DNA of 64,000 nt, taken from positions 1 through 64,000 of the forward strand of contig NZ_CABIKE010000010.1 in the NCBI RefSeq assembly GCF_902196135.1, read 5' to 3'. Below are positions 56,174 to 64,000 of the stretch, piece by piece. The translations under genes were made by a program, and so were the position numbers. This stretch comes from Helicobacter suis. Its GTDB lineage: Bacteria > Campylobacterota > Campylobacteria > Campylobacterales > Helicobacteraceae. Below the pieces are notes generated by a model, which saw nothing but the letters and a program-made list of their open reading frames with translations, had not been told where the DNA came from and did not search any database. Each line of letters opens with the position of its first letter. The stretch's first letter is position 1.

Positions 56174-57145
56174 CTAAAACAGATATGCATAATTCAAGCT
56201 GATATAACTGCTATTGCTAAGCTTTGTTTTAAAACTATCAAATAGCACCTCTGCTTTAAAACGACCGCTTTTTTCTTGAATAGTGCTCTCTACGCTGGAG
56301 GTGTAATGGATCGCTCCTCCAAAGCGATAGTTGATGCCAAACTGGTGGTGGTTTAAGTAGTAGTGCAAACCAATGGTAGGGTAGAAGCCTTGATTGAAAA
56401 TATTTTTAGGGCTGGTAGGCGTGAGAACTCCTATGCGTGTGTGAAAAGCTTCAATGCTGGCAAAGTATTCATACATCCGCCACCCAGCCCCCACAGACAA
56501 GCCCAAAGTGTGGCGGTGTTTGCCGATGTGGTTGAAAAAATCATAGACATACTTCACATCTAAACCAAAGCTTAGAGGCGTGTAAGTGGTAATCAGGCTT
56601 GTTTTGGCATCTATCATAGGTGTATTCACAACACTAGGCGTGCCTCCATACAAGTGTGCACTCATCTTAATCCCGTGCTTTTGGGTGTTGCCAAAGTAGT
56701 GCTGATAACCCCCCACTACTCCCATGTTAAAATTCGCCCTCTGCGCTCTGCCCTGATAAAATACTAAAGTATCTGTTGCTCCATTCAACCTGCTCAAATC
56801 TTCTCTTAAATCTGTTCCACTGATAGTTATCTCAGTGCCCAAGAACCAACCATTTTTGACGAGTACCGCTCTTGCTTGGCGCTGTGCTTTAATCTTTTGT
56901 TTTTCTTGCTGGATCACTTGCTTTTGCAAGGTTTGTGCGTCTAATAAGGGTCTCTCTTGAAGGGTTGGTATCTGTTTTTTCTGCGTTTTTACTAGCGCTT
57001 GTTGTGTTTCTACTCTCTTTGGAGGTTCTGGGGCATTTTCTGTGGGTTTTGTAGCATTAGGCATGTGAGCTAAAAAGCCCTCTGTATCCTCTGTAGCGTA
57101 CAACATCCCTAAGAATCCTAAAATGAACAATGATGGCTTGCACAT
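56174..57145 (-). CDS. Helicobacter-type outer-membrane protein in the T4SS operon
   Basis: A 323-aa protein with a signal peptide (MCKPSLFILGFLGMLYA) and a Pro/Gln/Lys-rich spacer. A beta-barrel-like domain (about 130-323, with alternating strands such as GWFLGTEITISG, FNMGVVGGYQHYFG, HQFGINYRFGGAIHY) ends in the aromatic NYAYLF that barrel-assembly factors recognise. I chose the ATG at 57145 (AAGGAAG 4 nt upstream) over longer frames that overlap the previous gene. Such a barrel is unusual in a virB operon. It may act as an adhesin or as an extra outer-membrane anchor for the secretion channel. Confidence 0.6.
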   Translation of the reverse strand: MCKPSLFILGFLGMLYATEDTEGFLAHMPNATKPTENAPEPPKRVETQQALVKTQKKQIPTLQERPLLDAQTLQKQVIQQEKQKIKAQRQARAVLVKNGWFLGTEITISGTDLREDLSRLNGATDTLVFYQGRAQRANFNMGVVGGYQHYFGNTQKHGIKMSAHLYGGTPSVVNTPMIDAKTSLITTYTPLSFGLDVKYVYDFFNHIGKHRHTLGLSVGAGWRMYEYFASIEAFHTRIGVLTPTSPKNIFNQGFYPTIGLHYYLNHHQFGINYRFGGAIHYTSSVESTIQEKSGRFKAEVLFDSFKTKLSNSSYISLNYAYLF

Positions 57146-57164
57146 AAAACTTCCTTTGGCTAAA

Positions 57165-59285
57165 TTAAGGTAACACAAAGTCATTGTGCTGGGCACAACT
57201 ATAGTTGGCATCGGGAGTCTCTCCCCAAGTGCAATACTTAGCCTTGCTACTAGGCTTCCAAGATTCTCCACTGCGTGTAGAATAATTCAGGCACAAATTG
57301 CCATTGCCCGGATGGTAGTTTTGTTGCTTCCAAGTGTTAAATTCAGGTGTGTTGATAAGTCCTAAGACTCCTGTATTCAAATTGAGCTTTTTAGACAGAA
57401 TCACCAACTCTACATTGTGGCGGTAAGTGTCATCTAGGTTGCGCGCGTTAATATCTATTGACAGAGGTGTGCGCTTGAGCTCCTTTTTAGCCTTAGAGAC
57501 ATAGTAAAACTTATAGGTGTTGTATTGTGCCTCACCATCTCCATCATTTCTAGGGCGGATGTAAACCTGTGTTGTACCCGTGTTGATGGTTTTGTACTCT
57601 GTGCTCCATTTAGCTATGGTTCTTAAATCGCCATTGTAATAAGCTGTGTAGTCTTTTGATTTTGTCCAGCTATTCCACCCATCATCACAATGAGAATACG
57701 AAGTCCTATTGCCACTGCCTAAAACCCTCTCTTTGATTTCAAAAGTCCTGTATTCTGGCAAGTCTAGGGAGCTGCCCTTAGAGGTATCCAAGTCATCTAC
57801 TTCTTCATTTTTTATAGAGCTAGTGGTGTTGATTTGCGTGTAGGGCTGCACAATCTTTGGGGTTTTGTCTAGTGCTGCGCTGTAATCACACCCTGTAACA
57901 TCATAGTAAGCATTAGCCATTGTATCAAAGGCTCTAATCTGTGTTGGTCTAGTGGCTTGCAGATTGGCATCATCAAATTCCCATTTGCCACACGCATATT
58001 CTTGATAATCCAACTCAATAGGGCTCACAATGCCATGCGAGATGAAAATCTTTTTCTTGCTCACCGGATCAATATAGTATTGATCCACAATGCGCCTGAC
58101 TTTCTTAGCCGCGCTGTCATTATCATATCTAATGAGCTCCTCTTGCACATTGGCAAAATCGCTACAATCTTTAGCCATATGGATTAAGCCATCTGCTCCT
58201 CTAAATAGGATTTGGGTCTGAAAAAAGCTCGCCTGTCCACTCCCATAGGCTTTATCTTTGGTGGTTTGTAGTTTGCACTTGCTATCATCTTGGTAGAGAG
58301 TAAATGCATACTCAGGACCTTGCAAATCCACACACCCTCCGATATTAAAGCTTTTGTTTTCTCTACTGATAAAGTAAAATTGTGTTTGCTTGATAGCCTT
58401 GCCTTTTTCAAAATCATAGCGGTAGGTGCAGGTATTGTCATCTCTATAAGCTTGCATGGATACGCATTTGCCATCGCGATCTACGATGTTAATGTCCATC
58501 TGGTTACCATGCCTAATAGGCGCGCTACAAAACAGCGTGGTGTATGGGCTGGCATTAGCCGCCCCACTAGCTGTGTTGTTACTAGCAACATCACCCTTGC
58601 TAGCATTACTCCCATTACTCCCACCGCCCCCATTAATCCCTTCAGCAAATGGCAAGGGCATAATGGAGCGCCCACCTAATCCTAATCCACTGCCCAAAGG
58701 ATAACCATTAGAGACAGAGCTCGTAGAGCTGGTATTGCCTCCCCCAATGGCTGGAAAGGGGTTGTTGCCTATGCCTTGTGTGCCCACCATGCTATCCTGT
58801 GTGCCTTTTGCTATAGAGCTATTGCCTGTATTAGCAGCAGAGCCCACTGAACTTCCTGTAGTGCTATTTGCAGTGCTAAACCCTCTCCCGCCCTTACTGG
58901 CCCTATAGGCCTCTTGATTCACATTTAAAAGAGTGGCTATTTCGGCATTATTTTCTCCACCCAAGACAATTCTTGTGCCTTTCTTTAATCCTCTCTTGCC
59001 CCTAGTCTCCTTAATGGCGCTGGGCTGGGCACTCAAGGTCCTATAATTTTCTGCTTTTTTGATGTGTGTGATGGTGAAAAGCACGCTTTTTTTATTCCTA
59101 GAGACTTGGTATTTGCCCAGTGCTAGGAGCTCTTTGTGCACGCGCTTTTTGAACACCACATAACCACTCAAATCCCCCTTTCTCTTAGAAAAATCAATGC
59201 CATGATCTATCTGGATCACCAAAGCGTGGGCATAAATAGGCAACAACAAAGCTAAGAAACACCATTTTGTTAGGCTAAAATTCAT
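57165..59285 (-). CDS. Large Cys-containing exported protein of the T4SS operon, unknown
   Basis: A 706-aa exported protein starting MNFSLTKWCFLALLLPIYAHA. I prefer the ATG at 59285, because GGAGG is 9 nt upstream rather than 3 as for the ATG at 59291. A Lys-rich globular start is followed by a Gly/Ser/Asn-rich flexible stretch (about 140-265). A long domain with regularly spaced cysteines follows (CSAPIRHG, DGKCVSM, DNTCTYRY, GGCVDLQG, SKCKLQ, KDCSDF, YACGKWEF, GCDYS, HCDDGWNS, LCLNYS, YCTWGE, YSCAQHN), suggesting a repeat stabilised by disulfides. It overlaps the virB10 end by 11 nt. It could be a surface or pilus-associated factor. I recognise no family. Confidence 0.6.
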   Translation of the reverse strand: MNFSLTKWCFLALLLPIYAHALVIQIDHGIDFSKRKGDLSGYVVFKKRVHKELLALGKYQVSRNKKSVLFTITHIKKAENYRTLSAQPSAIKETRGKRGLKKGTRIVLGGENNAEIATLLNVNQEAYRASKGGRGFSTANSTTGSSVGSAANTGNSSIAKGTQDSMVGTQGIGNNPFPAIGGGNTSSTSSVSNGYPLGSGLGLGGRSIMPLPFAEGINGGGGSNGSNASKGDVASNNTASGAANASPYTTLFCSAPIRHGNQMDINIVDRDGKCVSMQAYRDDNTCTYRYDFEKGKAIKQTQFYFISRENKSFNIGGCVDLQGPEYAFTLYQDDSKCKLQTTKDKAYGSGQASFFQTQILFRGADGLIHMAKDCSDFANVQEELIRYDNDSAAKKVRRIVDQYYIDPVSKKKIFISHGIVSPIELDYQEYACGKWEFDDANLQATRPTQIRAFDTMANAYYDVTGCDYSAALDKTPKIVQPYTQINTTSSIKNEEVDDLDTSKGSSLDLPEYRTFEIKERVLGSGNRTSYSHCDDGWNSWTKSKDYTAYYNGDLRTIAKWSTEYKTINTGTTQVYIRPRNDGDGEAQYNTYKFYYVSKAKKELKRTPLSIDINARNLDDTYRHNVELVILSKKLNLNTGVLGLINTPEFNTWKQQNYHPGNGNLCLNYSTRSGESWKPSSKAKYCTWGETPDANYSCAQHNDFVLP

Positions 59286-60525
59286 TTTCATTATCCTCCT
59301 CTTGCTTGATGGGCTTTTTTTCTTTAAAAAATTGTGCGAGGACTTCCCCATGCCTAGGCTTAGGAATAAAGATGTCTAAATTAGGCGAGATGAACACCCG
59401 ACTCCCTTCTCTAATGATGATAATAGGATTGATACGGGCTTTGTCTGCTAGGATTTGCCCCACGATCTGATTGAGACTCATTCCTGTGTTGCGGGTCAGT
59501 TGCATCAAGAGATAGTCCCCAAAAAAGGGATTGCCCACACCAGCCTTATTTTGTCTATTAGCCAGAGCAGAGGTGAGCGCGATGAGCAAGCCATTAGAGA
59601 GAGTGGAGGTGAGCAAGGGCATGCCATATTTAGAGAAATTGCGTGCAATGACCTTGCCAATAAGTCCGTTGTAGCCCTTCACATCTGCCCCTCTAGCATT
59701 GGTAAGCATAATGTTGATGCCTTGAGGCGTGATGATGCGCGTCCATGCAATGTTGAGGCGGTATTCGCCTATTTTGTTATTGTTATTGTAATAGCCAATA
59801 ACCTTAGAACCTTTGGGGATGAGCACAGCCCTGCCCATGTTGGCAAAGATGTCTGTTTCTACCTGTGCAGTAACCTTGCCCGCAATTTGGCTAGAGATGG
59901 GCGTGATGAGAAAGGCAGGAATCATCTTATCAGCGGTGATGGTTCTTAAGAGCTTATTCTCATTTGTGCCTTTATCTTGGGCTTTGAGATTTTCAAAGCT
60001 ATCTACTCCATAGTCAATCTCTGCTTTGGGCGCATCTGGAAGAGGTTCAAAGGGGCTCATCCTAGAGTTTAAGAGCTCTAATTGCTCTTTGGTGAGTCTT
60101 CTGGTGCGTGGGGGCACAATAGGAGCAACAGGCTGGGGTGTTGCCACACTCCCAATAGACTTGGGTGTCTCTGTGTTTTTAAGCACCACCACTTGTGGGA
60201 GTTTCTTAGCTTCTTGCTTGGCGCTCTCTAAGGCTTTCTCTAGGGCTTTGTTTTGCGCTTCTAGCTCCTTGTTGATAGCATCGTAGTCTTTCTTGGTGTT
60301 ATTCTGGTGTGTTTCTACTCCTGTGTCTTGCAAATTCTGGTGCTTGTCTTTTTCTTTGATGAAAAAATAATCACTCAAAGGATAGGTGCTCTCCTCTAGT
60401 TCAAGGATTTCTTCTTTAGACTTTCCTGTGCTCTTATCCACTACTATGGCTAGCACAAACAAGCCTAAAACTCCCCCCAGCACAATCCCTCCTCTTTTGA
60501 GCCATTTCTTGGTGTTAGCATCCAT
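59275..60525 (-). CDS. virB10: VirB10/TrbI-like T4SS core protein
   Basis: A 416-aa protein. A short cytoplasmic start (MDANTKKWLKRGG) and a membrane helix (IVLGGVLGLFVLAIVV) precede a charged coiled-coil spacer and Pro-rich part. The C-terminal VirB10 domain follows (about 200-400: FANMGRAVLIPKGSKVIGYY, then RLNIAWTRIITPQGINI, ARGADVKGYNGLIG). It spans both membranes and transduces energy to the outer channel. I choose the ATG at 60525. A GTG at 60555 would extend it into the virB9 overlap and cannot be excluded. Confidence 0.92.
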   Translation of the reverse strand: MDANTKKWLKRGGIVLGGVLGLFVLAIVVDKSTGKSKEEILELEESTYPLSDYFFIKEKDKHQNLQDTGVETHQNNTKKDYDAINKELEAQNKALEKALESAKQEAKKLPQVVVLKNTETPKSIGSVATPQPVAPIVPPRTRRLTKEQLELLNSRMSPFEPLPDAPKAEIDYGVDSFENLKAQDKGTNENKLLRTITADKMIPAFLITPISSQIAGKVTAQVETDIFANMGRAVLIPKGSKVIGYYNNNNKIGEYRLNIAWTRIITPQGINIMLTNARGADVKGYNGLIGKVIARNFSKYGMPLLTSTLSNGLLIALTSALANRQNKAGVGNPFFGDYLLMQLTRNTGMSLNQIVGQILADKARINPIIIIREGSRVFISPNLDIFIPKPRHGEVLAQFFKEKKPIKQEEDNENEF

Positions 60526-62038
60526 TTCTACTCTTTGAGTGGAGTTTTTTGACACAAATATAGTCCTTGCCCATTTTCAAATCCCACACATCACTCACAT
60601 CCTCAGCAATGATATAATCACCTACCACACGGCTATTAACTGGATTGTCATAGCCATCAACCACCTTGTAGAGCACGGGAAATTTAGAATAGGCGTTAGC
60701 TCTGTTAAACTTAAAATAGGTGAATTGCTGATCGTTGAAAATATCTAGGGGCTTGAAAGCGTGGGTTTTCTTGCTAGGTTTTTTGCAAATCCAGAAACAA
60801 TACCATTTGCGCTTTTTAAAGGGCATAATCACATAACCCCGTTCTATCTTGGACTTTTCAATGTAGATGTGGTTGATCGCATCGCCAATTCTAAGATATT
60901 TGCCATCATCACTCACTTGTGCGGCATAGTCTAGTTTTTTAAAGTCATCCTCTGTATTTGGGGATTTTCTAGAATCTTTGGTGTTGTTGGTGATTACAGA
61001 AAAAGCATCGCTAGCATAGCGGCGGTTAATCTGTTCAGGGGATAGTGCTTTGGGTGGTTCTTTGCTTGGCAAGTGGCTTGGTGTGCTTTTGTGTGCTTCT
61101 GTCTTTTTAAGTTTTTTCTTGCGCTTGGCTATCTTCTTGCGCGCTGTTGGCTTTTGGGGTGTTATGTCCTTTGTGGTGGTGGGCTCTAACACTTTTTCCT
61201 CTGCTGGCTCTCTTAAAGGCTTGAAAAAATCCTTAGAAGAGACATAGACAATGAGTGCAGGGGTCTTGTGGCTGGTGTAGTTTGTAGAAAAGATATAGAA
61301 ACTATAGACCTTCCCACTCTTGCCCACAATGGTTAAATTACTATCTACGCCAATTTGTAGGGGTTTGATTAGCAAGATGTTGCCAATCAAGTGTTCTTTA
61401 TCTGTGCCTAGCATTTTAGTAGAAAAGCCAATCTCATCGCCTAAAATGACTTGAGAGATATTGTCATTGAAAATGAAAGTGGTGGTCATGGCATAGCGCA
61501 AACGGACATTGTAGGTTTCGCCAATGTGATAATCAATGAAAGTGGTGTTGTCTCTCTTAGAGTGTCTTTTGCCAAAAAAGTTAGATTGGATGGCATGCAA
61601 GTTTTGCATAGGAGTAGGTGAATCGCTCTCCTCAAAGCTATCGTTAACATCACTGCTGTCGCTATTCTTTCCAACTAAGCCTTTGTTTTCTAGGATAGTT
61701 TGGGATTTGGAATTGTCTTTAAAAGCAGAAACTTTAGGCTTCTCTTCTTGTGGCTTGACAGGCGTTGGCTTGGAACTAAAGGGTGTGGGTGCACTGGGGG
61801 GTGGTGCATTTGGAGCGGTGTATGGGTTTGTCGGAGGTGTTGGCTGGCTTGTAGGGGCTGGATAGGGGTTTGGGTGTGCTGGGGCTTGATGATCTACAGG
61901 ATGATCAAATACAGGAGGCATATACCCATCGGCATTCTGGGCTTCTGCGTGTAAAGTGCTTAATAAGATTGCGTTAGCACATAGAGATAGAGCGTATAGA
62001 GATACAAGGGGCGTATGTGTTCTATTTACTGCCCTCAT
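60515..62038 (-). CDS. virB9: VirB9/TrbG-like T4SS core protein
   Basis: A 507-aa exported protein with an N-terminal signal (NRTHTPLVSLYALSLCANAI...HAEA) and a long Pro-rich region (about 40-130). The VirB9 N-lobe follows (YNVRLRYAMTTTFIFND, then VILGDEIGFSTKML, NLTIVGKSGKVYSFYIFS), then a Lys-rich linker (about 285-335) and a C-lobe (YVIMPFKKRKWYCFW, FTYFKFNRANAYSKFPVLYK). It forms the periplasmic/outer-membrane core with VirB7 and VirB10. It is longer than usual because of its linkers. GGAGAGG precedes the ATG, which overlaps the virB8 stop. Confidence 0.88.
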   Translation of the reverse strand: MRAVNRTHTPLVSLYALSLCANAILLSTLHAEAQNADGYMPPVFDHPVDHQAPAHPNPYPAPTSQPTPPTNPYTAPNAPPPSAPTPFSSKPTPVKPQEEKPKVSAFKDNSKSQTILENKGLVGKNSDSSDVNDSFEESDSPTPMQNLHAIQSNFFGKRHSKRDNTTFIDYHIGETYNVRLRYAMTTTFIFNDNISQVILGDEIGFSTKMLGTDKEHLIGNILLIKPLQIGVDSNLTIVGKSGKVYSFYIFSTNYTSHKTPALIVYVSSKDFFKPLREPAEEKVLEPTTTKDITPQKPTARKKIAKRKKKLKKTEAHKSTPSHLPSKEPPKALSPEQINRRYASDAFSVITNNTKDSRKSPNTEDDFKKLDYAAQVSDDGKYLRIGDAINHIYIEKSKIERGYVIMPFKKRKWYCFWICKKPSKKTHAFKPLDIFNDQQFTYFKFNRANAYSKFPVLYKVVDGYDNPVNSRVVGDYIIAEDVSDVWDLKMGKDYICVKKLHSKSRNGC

Positions 62039-63222
62039 TGCCCCTCTCCTTTATTCCCTTCACCTTGGTAAATAATCTTGCTCCTAGGGAGCTTATGGAT
62101 TTTATGGGTTGTATCTAGCGCCTTGATTGTCGCTATTTCTGTAATGGAGTATTTAAGAACTTCAAATCCTGTAGGATTTTTGGGCATGGAGTTATAATCA
62201 AATTTTAATTTTTCTAAGAAAGTAAAGCTCAGGGTGATACGGTAGCGCTTCTCATAACTTAAATAGCCCTGATTGAAGAGTTTTACCACCACATCAGACA
62301 CGGCAATATTTTGCGCCTTGCCTTTTTTGTAAATAGAGATATTAATGATCTTGACTTCTCTATCAATATTTTCGTTAGTATAGATGCTGTGCTCTCCAGC
62401 TACTAAGCCTTCAAAGGTTTTAAACACTGCGCTTGTGCTCTGCAAGCGCACACTTTCATAGCGCTCCTGATCGTCTATGTGGTTAATGGTCTCTCTATTA
62501 AGAATATAGCTACCCACCAAAGCGCGCATCAAGGCTTCATTTTGCTCTATCTTGGCATCTGCACGCTGGATGATGGCAAAATGCTTGTCTGCATTGGCAA
62601 AGTCAATCAGCAGGGGCTCAACCCTAACTAAGGGCATCATAAACACAATGGCTAAACTCAAAGCAATCACAACAAAGCCCCCTAGTAAGGCAAGCCTAAA
62701 GGCTACTTGTGTCATCTTTCTCTCTAGTCTAAACACACTCCCAAGGTCTAGCTGATTAAGCGTAAATTTCTCTATCTTGTTTTCAATCTCTGTTTGGATT
62801 TGCTGCAAATGCGCATTGAGAGTAGCCTGCATTTGGGGCAACACATGGGATTTGATTTTTTGCTCTAATTGCTCAAAATCTAATTCCTGTTCTGCTTTTT
62901 GTCTGCTGATGTGTTGTGCTATAAGCGTATCTACTTGAGTAGTCGTGTCTGCTTGGGTGAGCAAAACATCCTCATCCTGTCGCTCTAGGTTATCCGCATT
63001 AGGCTTTTGTTCTGGCTTAATGAGCTGTTTGGGTGTTTCTAGTTCTTGTGTTGGTGTTGCATGGGTGTGTTCTAGGACTTGCTCTTGCTTATCTAAAAGT
63101 TTCACGAGCAAGGCTACACTGAGTTTAGCAAAATGAACATAATCTTCTTGTTCAAACACACCACCACTAAAGCGTTCTACCATTTTCTCAAGCTCTAGGC
63201 GTTGCTTAGTGAGCTCAGGCAT
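62035..63222 (-). CDS. virB8: VirB8-like T4SS inner-membrane protein with long cytoplasmic coil
   Basis: A 395-aa protein. The first 160 or so residues form a cytoplasmic, Gln/Glu-rich coiled-coil extension not found in small VirB8 proteins. One membrane helix (LGGFVVIALSLAIVFMMPLV) follows, then the periplasmic VirB8 domain (RVEPLLIDFANADKHF, SYILNRETIN, YESVRLQST, RYRITLSFTF). VirB8 nucleates channel assembly. I start it at the ATG of 63222 (GGGAG 5 nt upstream), since upstream sequence codes for the overlapping lipoprotein. Confidence 0.88.
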   Translation of the reverse strand: MPELTKQRLELEKMVERFSGGVFEQEDYVHFAKLSVALLVKLLDKQEQVLEHTHATPTQELETPKQLIKPEQKPNADNLERQDEDVLLTQADTTTQVDTLIAQHISRQKAEQELDFEQLEQKIKSHVLPQMQATLNAHLQQIQTEIENKIEKFTLNQLDLGSVFRLERKMTQVAFRLALLGGFVVIALSLAIVFMMPLVRVEPLLIDFANADKHFAIIQRADAKIEQNEALMRALVGSYILNRETINHIDDQERYESVRLQSTSAVFKTFEGLVAGEHSIYTNENIDREVKIINISIYKKGKAQNIAVSDVVVKLFNQGYLSYEKRYRITLSFTFLEKLKFDYNSMPKNPTGFEVLKYSITEIATIKALDTTHKIHKLPRSKIIYQGEGNKGEGQ

Positions 63223-63383
63223 AAAGACTCCCAAAATCCTAAGATAACAGCACACGGCGATTTTTTCATCTCTATAAACTTGTCTGAACAGCCACACAGC
63301 AAAGCAAGAATGCCCAAGAATAGTAGTGTGAGGGCTAGGTTCACTAGAGCAATTTCAAGGTATTTTTTTATCTTTTTAGCCAT
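63195..63383 (-). CDS. Small lipoprotein, VirB7 candidate
   Basis: A 62-aa protein with a signal-like helix (YLEIALVNLALTLLFLGILALL) and a lipobox-like LCGC followed by SDKFIE. Its place between virB4 and virB8, size and lipidation signal suit VirB7, the outer-membrane lipoprotein partner of VirB9. It overlaps virB8 by 28 nt and virB4 by 8 nt. The Cys at -2 of the lipobox is uncommon but tolerated. The start could also be the TTG two codons earlier. Confidence 0.55.
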   Translation of the reverse strand: MAKKIKKYLEIALVNLALTLLFLGILALLCGCSDKFIEMKKSPCAVILGFWESLCLSSLSNA

Positions 63384-64000
63384 GCACAAACACTTCTCTC
63401 CAGCTAGTTGGGTATTGCTTGATTAAATGCTTGATGTGTGCCATAGTGCTGGCATTAGAACTAAAGATAGGCAAATACTTACCCAGAGCAGCCAAACTCA
63501 CATCCACCACATTAGAAGTGCTATCATTCATATTTTTAATTAAAATCTGGTGGCTAGCAACATTGGTGTTTTCTAGGAAATGGCGTTCTAAATCGCTAAG
63601 TTTGATGCCAAACTTGTCTTTGAGCTTGTCTGTATTGATGTTCTTTTGGGGATAGAAGATAAGCGTGCCCATATTCTTAATAAAGCTGTCGGCATTTTTC
63701 ACTTCATCTAACTGGTGGATGTCTTGCAAAGCTAAAGCAACCACCCCATTGACCTTGCGCGCTTGGGTGATGATGAGATTAATCTTGTCATTCATCAGCG
63801 CATTTTGCGCATAGGATTTAAACTCATCAATGAAGCAAAAAAAGCCCCGATTGGTGTGCAAGGCTCTATGGATGAGCTTATAGAAAATGTAATAAGCAAG
63901 TAGCCCTGCGTCTTTTTGGTTATTAATCACAGCGTCCATATTGATGGTGGTAATACGCGTCTTGAACTCCAAACAATCCTCTCGAGCATTGAAAATGGGG
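63376..64000 (-). CDS. virB4: VirB4/TrbE-like T4SS ATPase, 3' part (5' end beyond window)
   Basis: The frame is open to the window edge, so only the C-terminal 207 codons are seen. They include the Walker B segment GFFCFIDEFKSYAQ, the LIITQARKVNGVVALALQD segment with the conserved glutamine, and the usual C-terminal helix region. VirB4 powers pilus biogenesis and substrate transfer and binds VirB8/VirB10 at the inner membrane. The Walker A half must lie beyond 64000. Confidence 0.9.
   Translation of the reverse strand, partial: PIFNAREDCLEFKTRITTINMDAVINNQKDAGLLAYYIFYKLIHRALHTNRGFFCFIDEFKSYAQNALMNDKINLIITQARKVNGVVALALQDIHQLDEVKNADSFIKNMGTLIFYPQKNINTDKLKDKFGIKLSDLERHFLENTNVASHQILIKNMNDSTSNVVDVSLAALGKYLPIFSSNASTMAHIKHLIKQYPTSWREVFVHG

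Larger units (their letters stand above)
22137..64000. mobile_element. Integrative and conjugative element (TnPZ/ICEHptfs-like), right end outside the window
   Basis: From the AAAGAATG motif to the window end nearly every gene serves conjugation or plasmid-like maintenance. These include the relaxase, tyrosine recombinase XerT, VirB4-VirB11 and VirD4 homologues, MobC, ParA, a topoisomerase, primase-like and methylase-helicase proteins, and toxin-like cargo. The gene set and the giant methylase/helicase parallel the H. pylori tfs3/tfs4 islands as I know them. The cargo (Fic proteins, AbiE pair, ArdC-like proteins) differs. At least 41.8 kb is present. The right end, the virB4 start and possibly virB2/virB3 lie beyond 64000. 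Confidence 0.85.

Noticed and set aside
22940-64000. cag pathogenicity island
   Set aside because: No Cag-specific proteins. The relaxase, MobC, ParA, topoisomerase and XerT point to a conjugative element.

Overview
The window comes from a gastric Helicobacter other than H. pylori. The housekeeping proteins (RsmI, RlmB, bL31, Ffh, ValS, TlyA, HemL) have Helicobacter character. The run bL31-rsmI-rlmB plus two membrane/periplasmic genes matches, from memory, the H. pylori HP0551-HP0555 order, and hemL is followed by two small membrane genes as in HP0306-HP0308. Homopolymer-tract restriction-modification genes and a XerT-type conjugative island also fit. The species cannot be fixed from sequence reading alone.

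Layout. (1) 1-6018: restriction-modification cluster. It holds a decayed specificity-domain fragment, a 1422-aa R-M-S fusion with a 33-nt poly-G tract between its two target-recognition domains, and a D12-class adenine methyltransferase. (2) 6036-18983: ordinary chromosome, with selB, a periplasmic protein, a RodZ-like protein, rlmB, rsmI, rpmE, ffh, valS and tlyA on the minus strand, then yceI-family, hemL and two small membrane proteins on the plus strand. (3) 18970-20792: a type II restriction enzyme and beta-class methyltransferase pair. (4) 20648-22165: decayed mobile-element genes, frameshifted several times. (5) About 22137 to beyond 64000: most of an integrative and conjugative element of the H. 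pylori TnPZ/ICEHptfs kind.

The conjugative element starts at an AAAGAATG motif. Next come a remarkable non-coding segment (twelve AGTTCY boxes at about 22-bp period, a second AGCTCT array and an oriT-like inverted repeat with an ATCCTG/C nic motif), the relaxase, xerT, a VirB5/TrbJ-like protein, an EexN-like exclusion lipoprotein, an IS607-type element, a truncated Fic gene, virB6, a TOPRIM/primase-like protein, a coiled-coil protein, an ArdC-like protein, a small acidic protein, an RHH/ParA pair, an intact Fic protein, an AbiE-type toxin-antitoxin pair, a type IA topoisomerase, a 3169-aa ArdC/methylase/helicase giant, virD4, mobC, virB11, two envelope proteins, virB10, virB9, virB8, a virB7 candidate and the end of virB4.

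The most interesting system-level signal is at the C-termini. The relaxase, both Fic proteins, the ArdC-like protein, the coiled-coil protein, the AbiEii-type nucleotidyltransferase and the giant protein, otherwise unrelated, all end in a short basic tail (KKKGRGQ, RRGRR, RKGRGR, SKGRGR, RGRRR, SKRRHR, SKGRR). T4SS substrates are known to carry basic C-terminal signals, so this looks like a shared export tag on a cargo set: DNA pilot, anti-restriction factors and toxins delivered with the DNA. A second strong finding is a 247-codon gene with its own Shine-Dalgarno sequence, nested in another frame inside the disordered linker of the giant gene.
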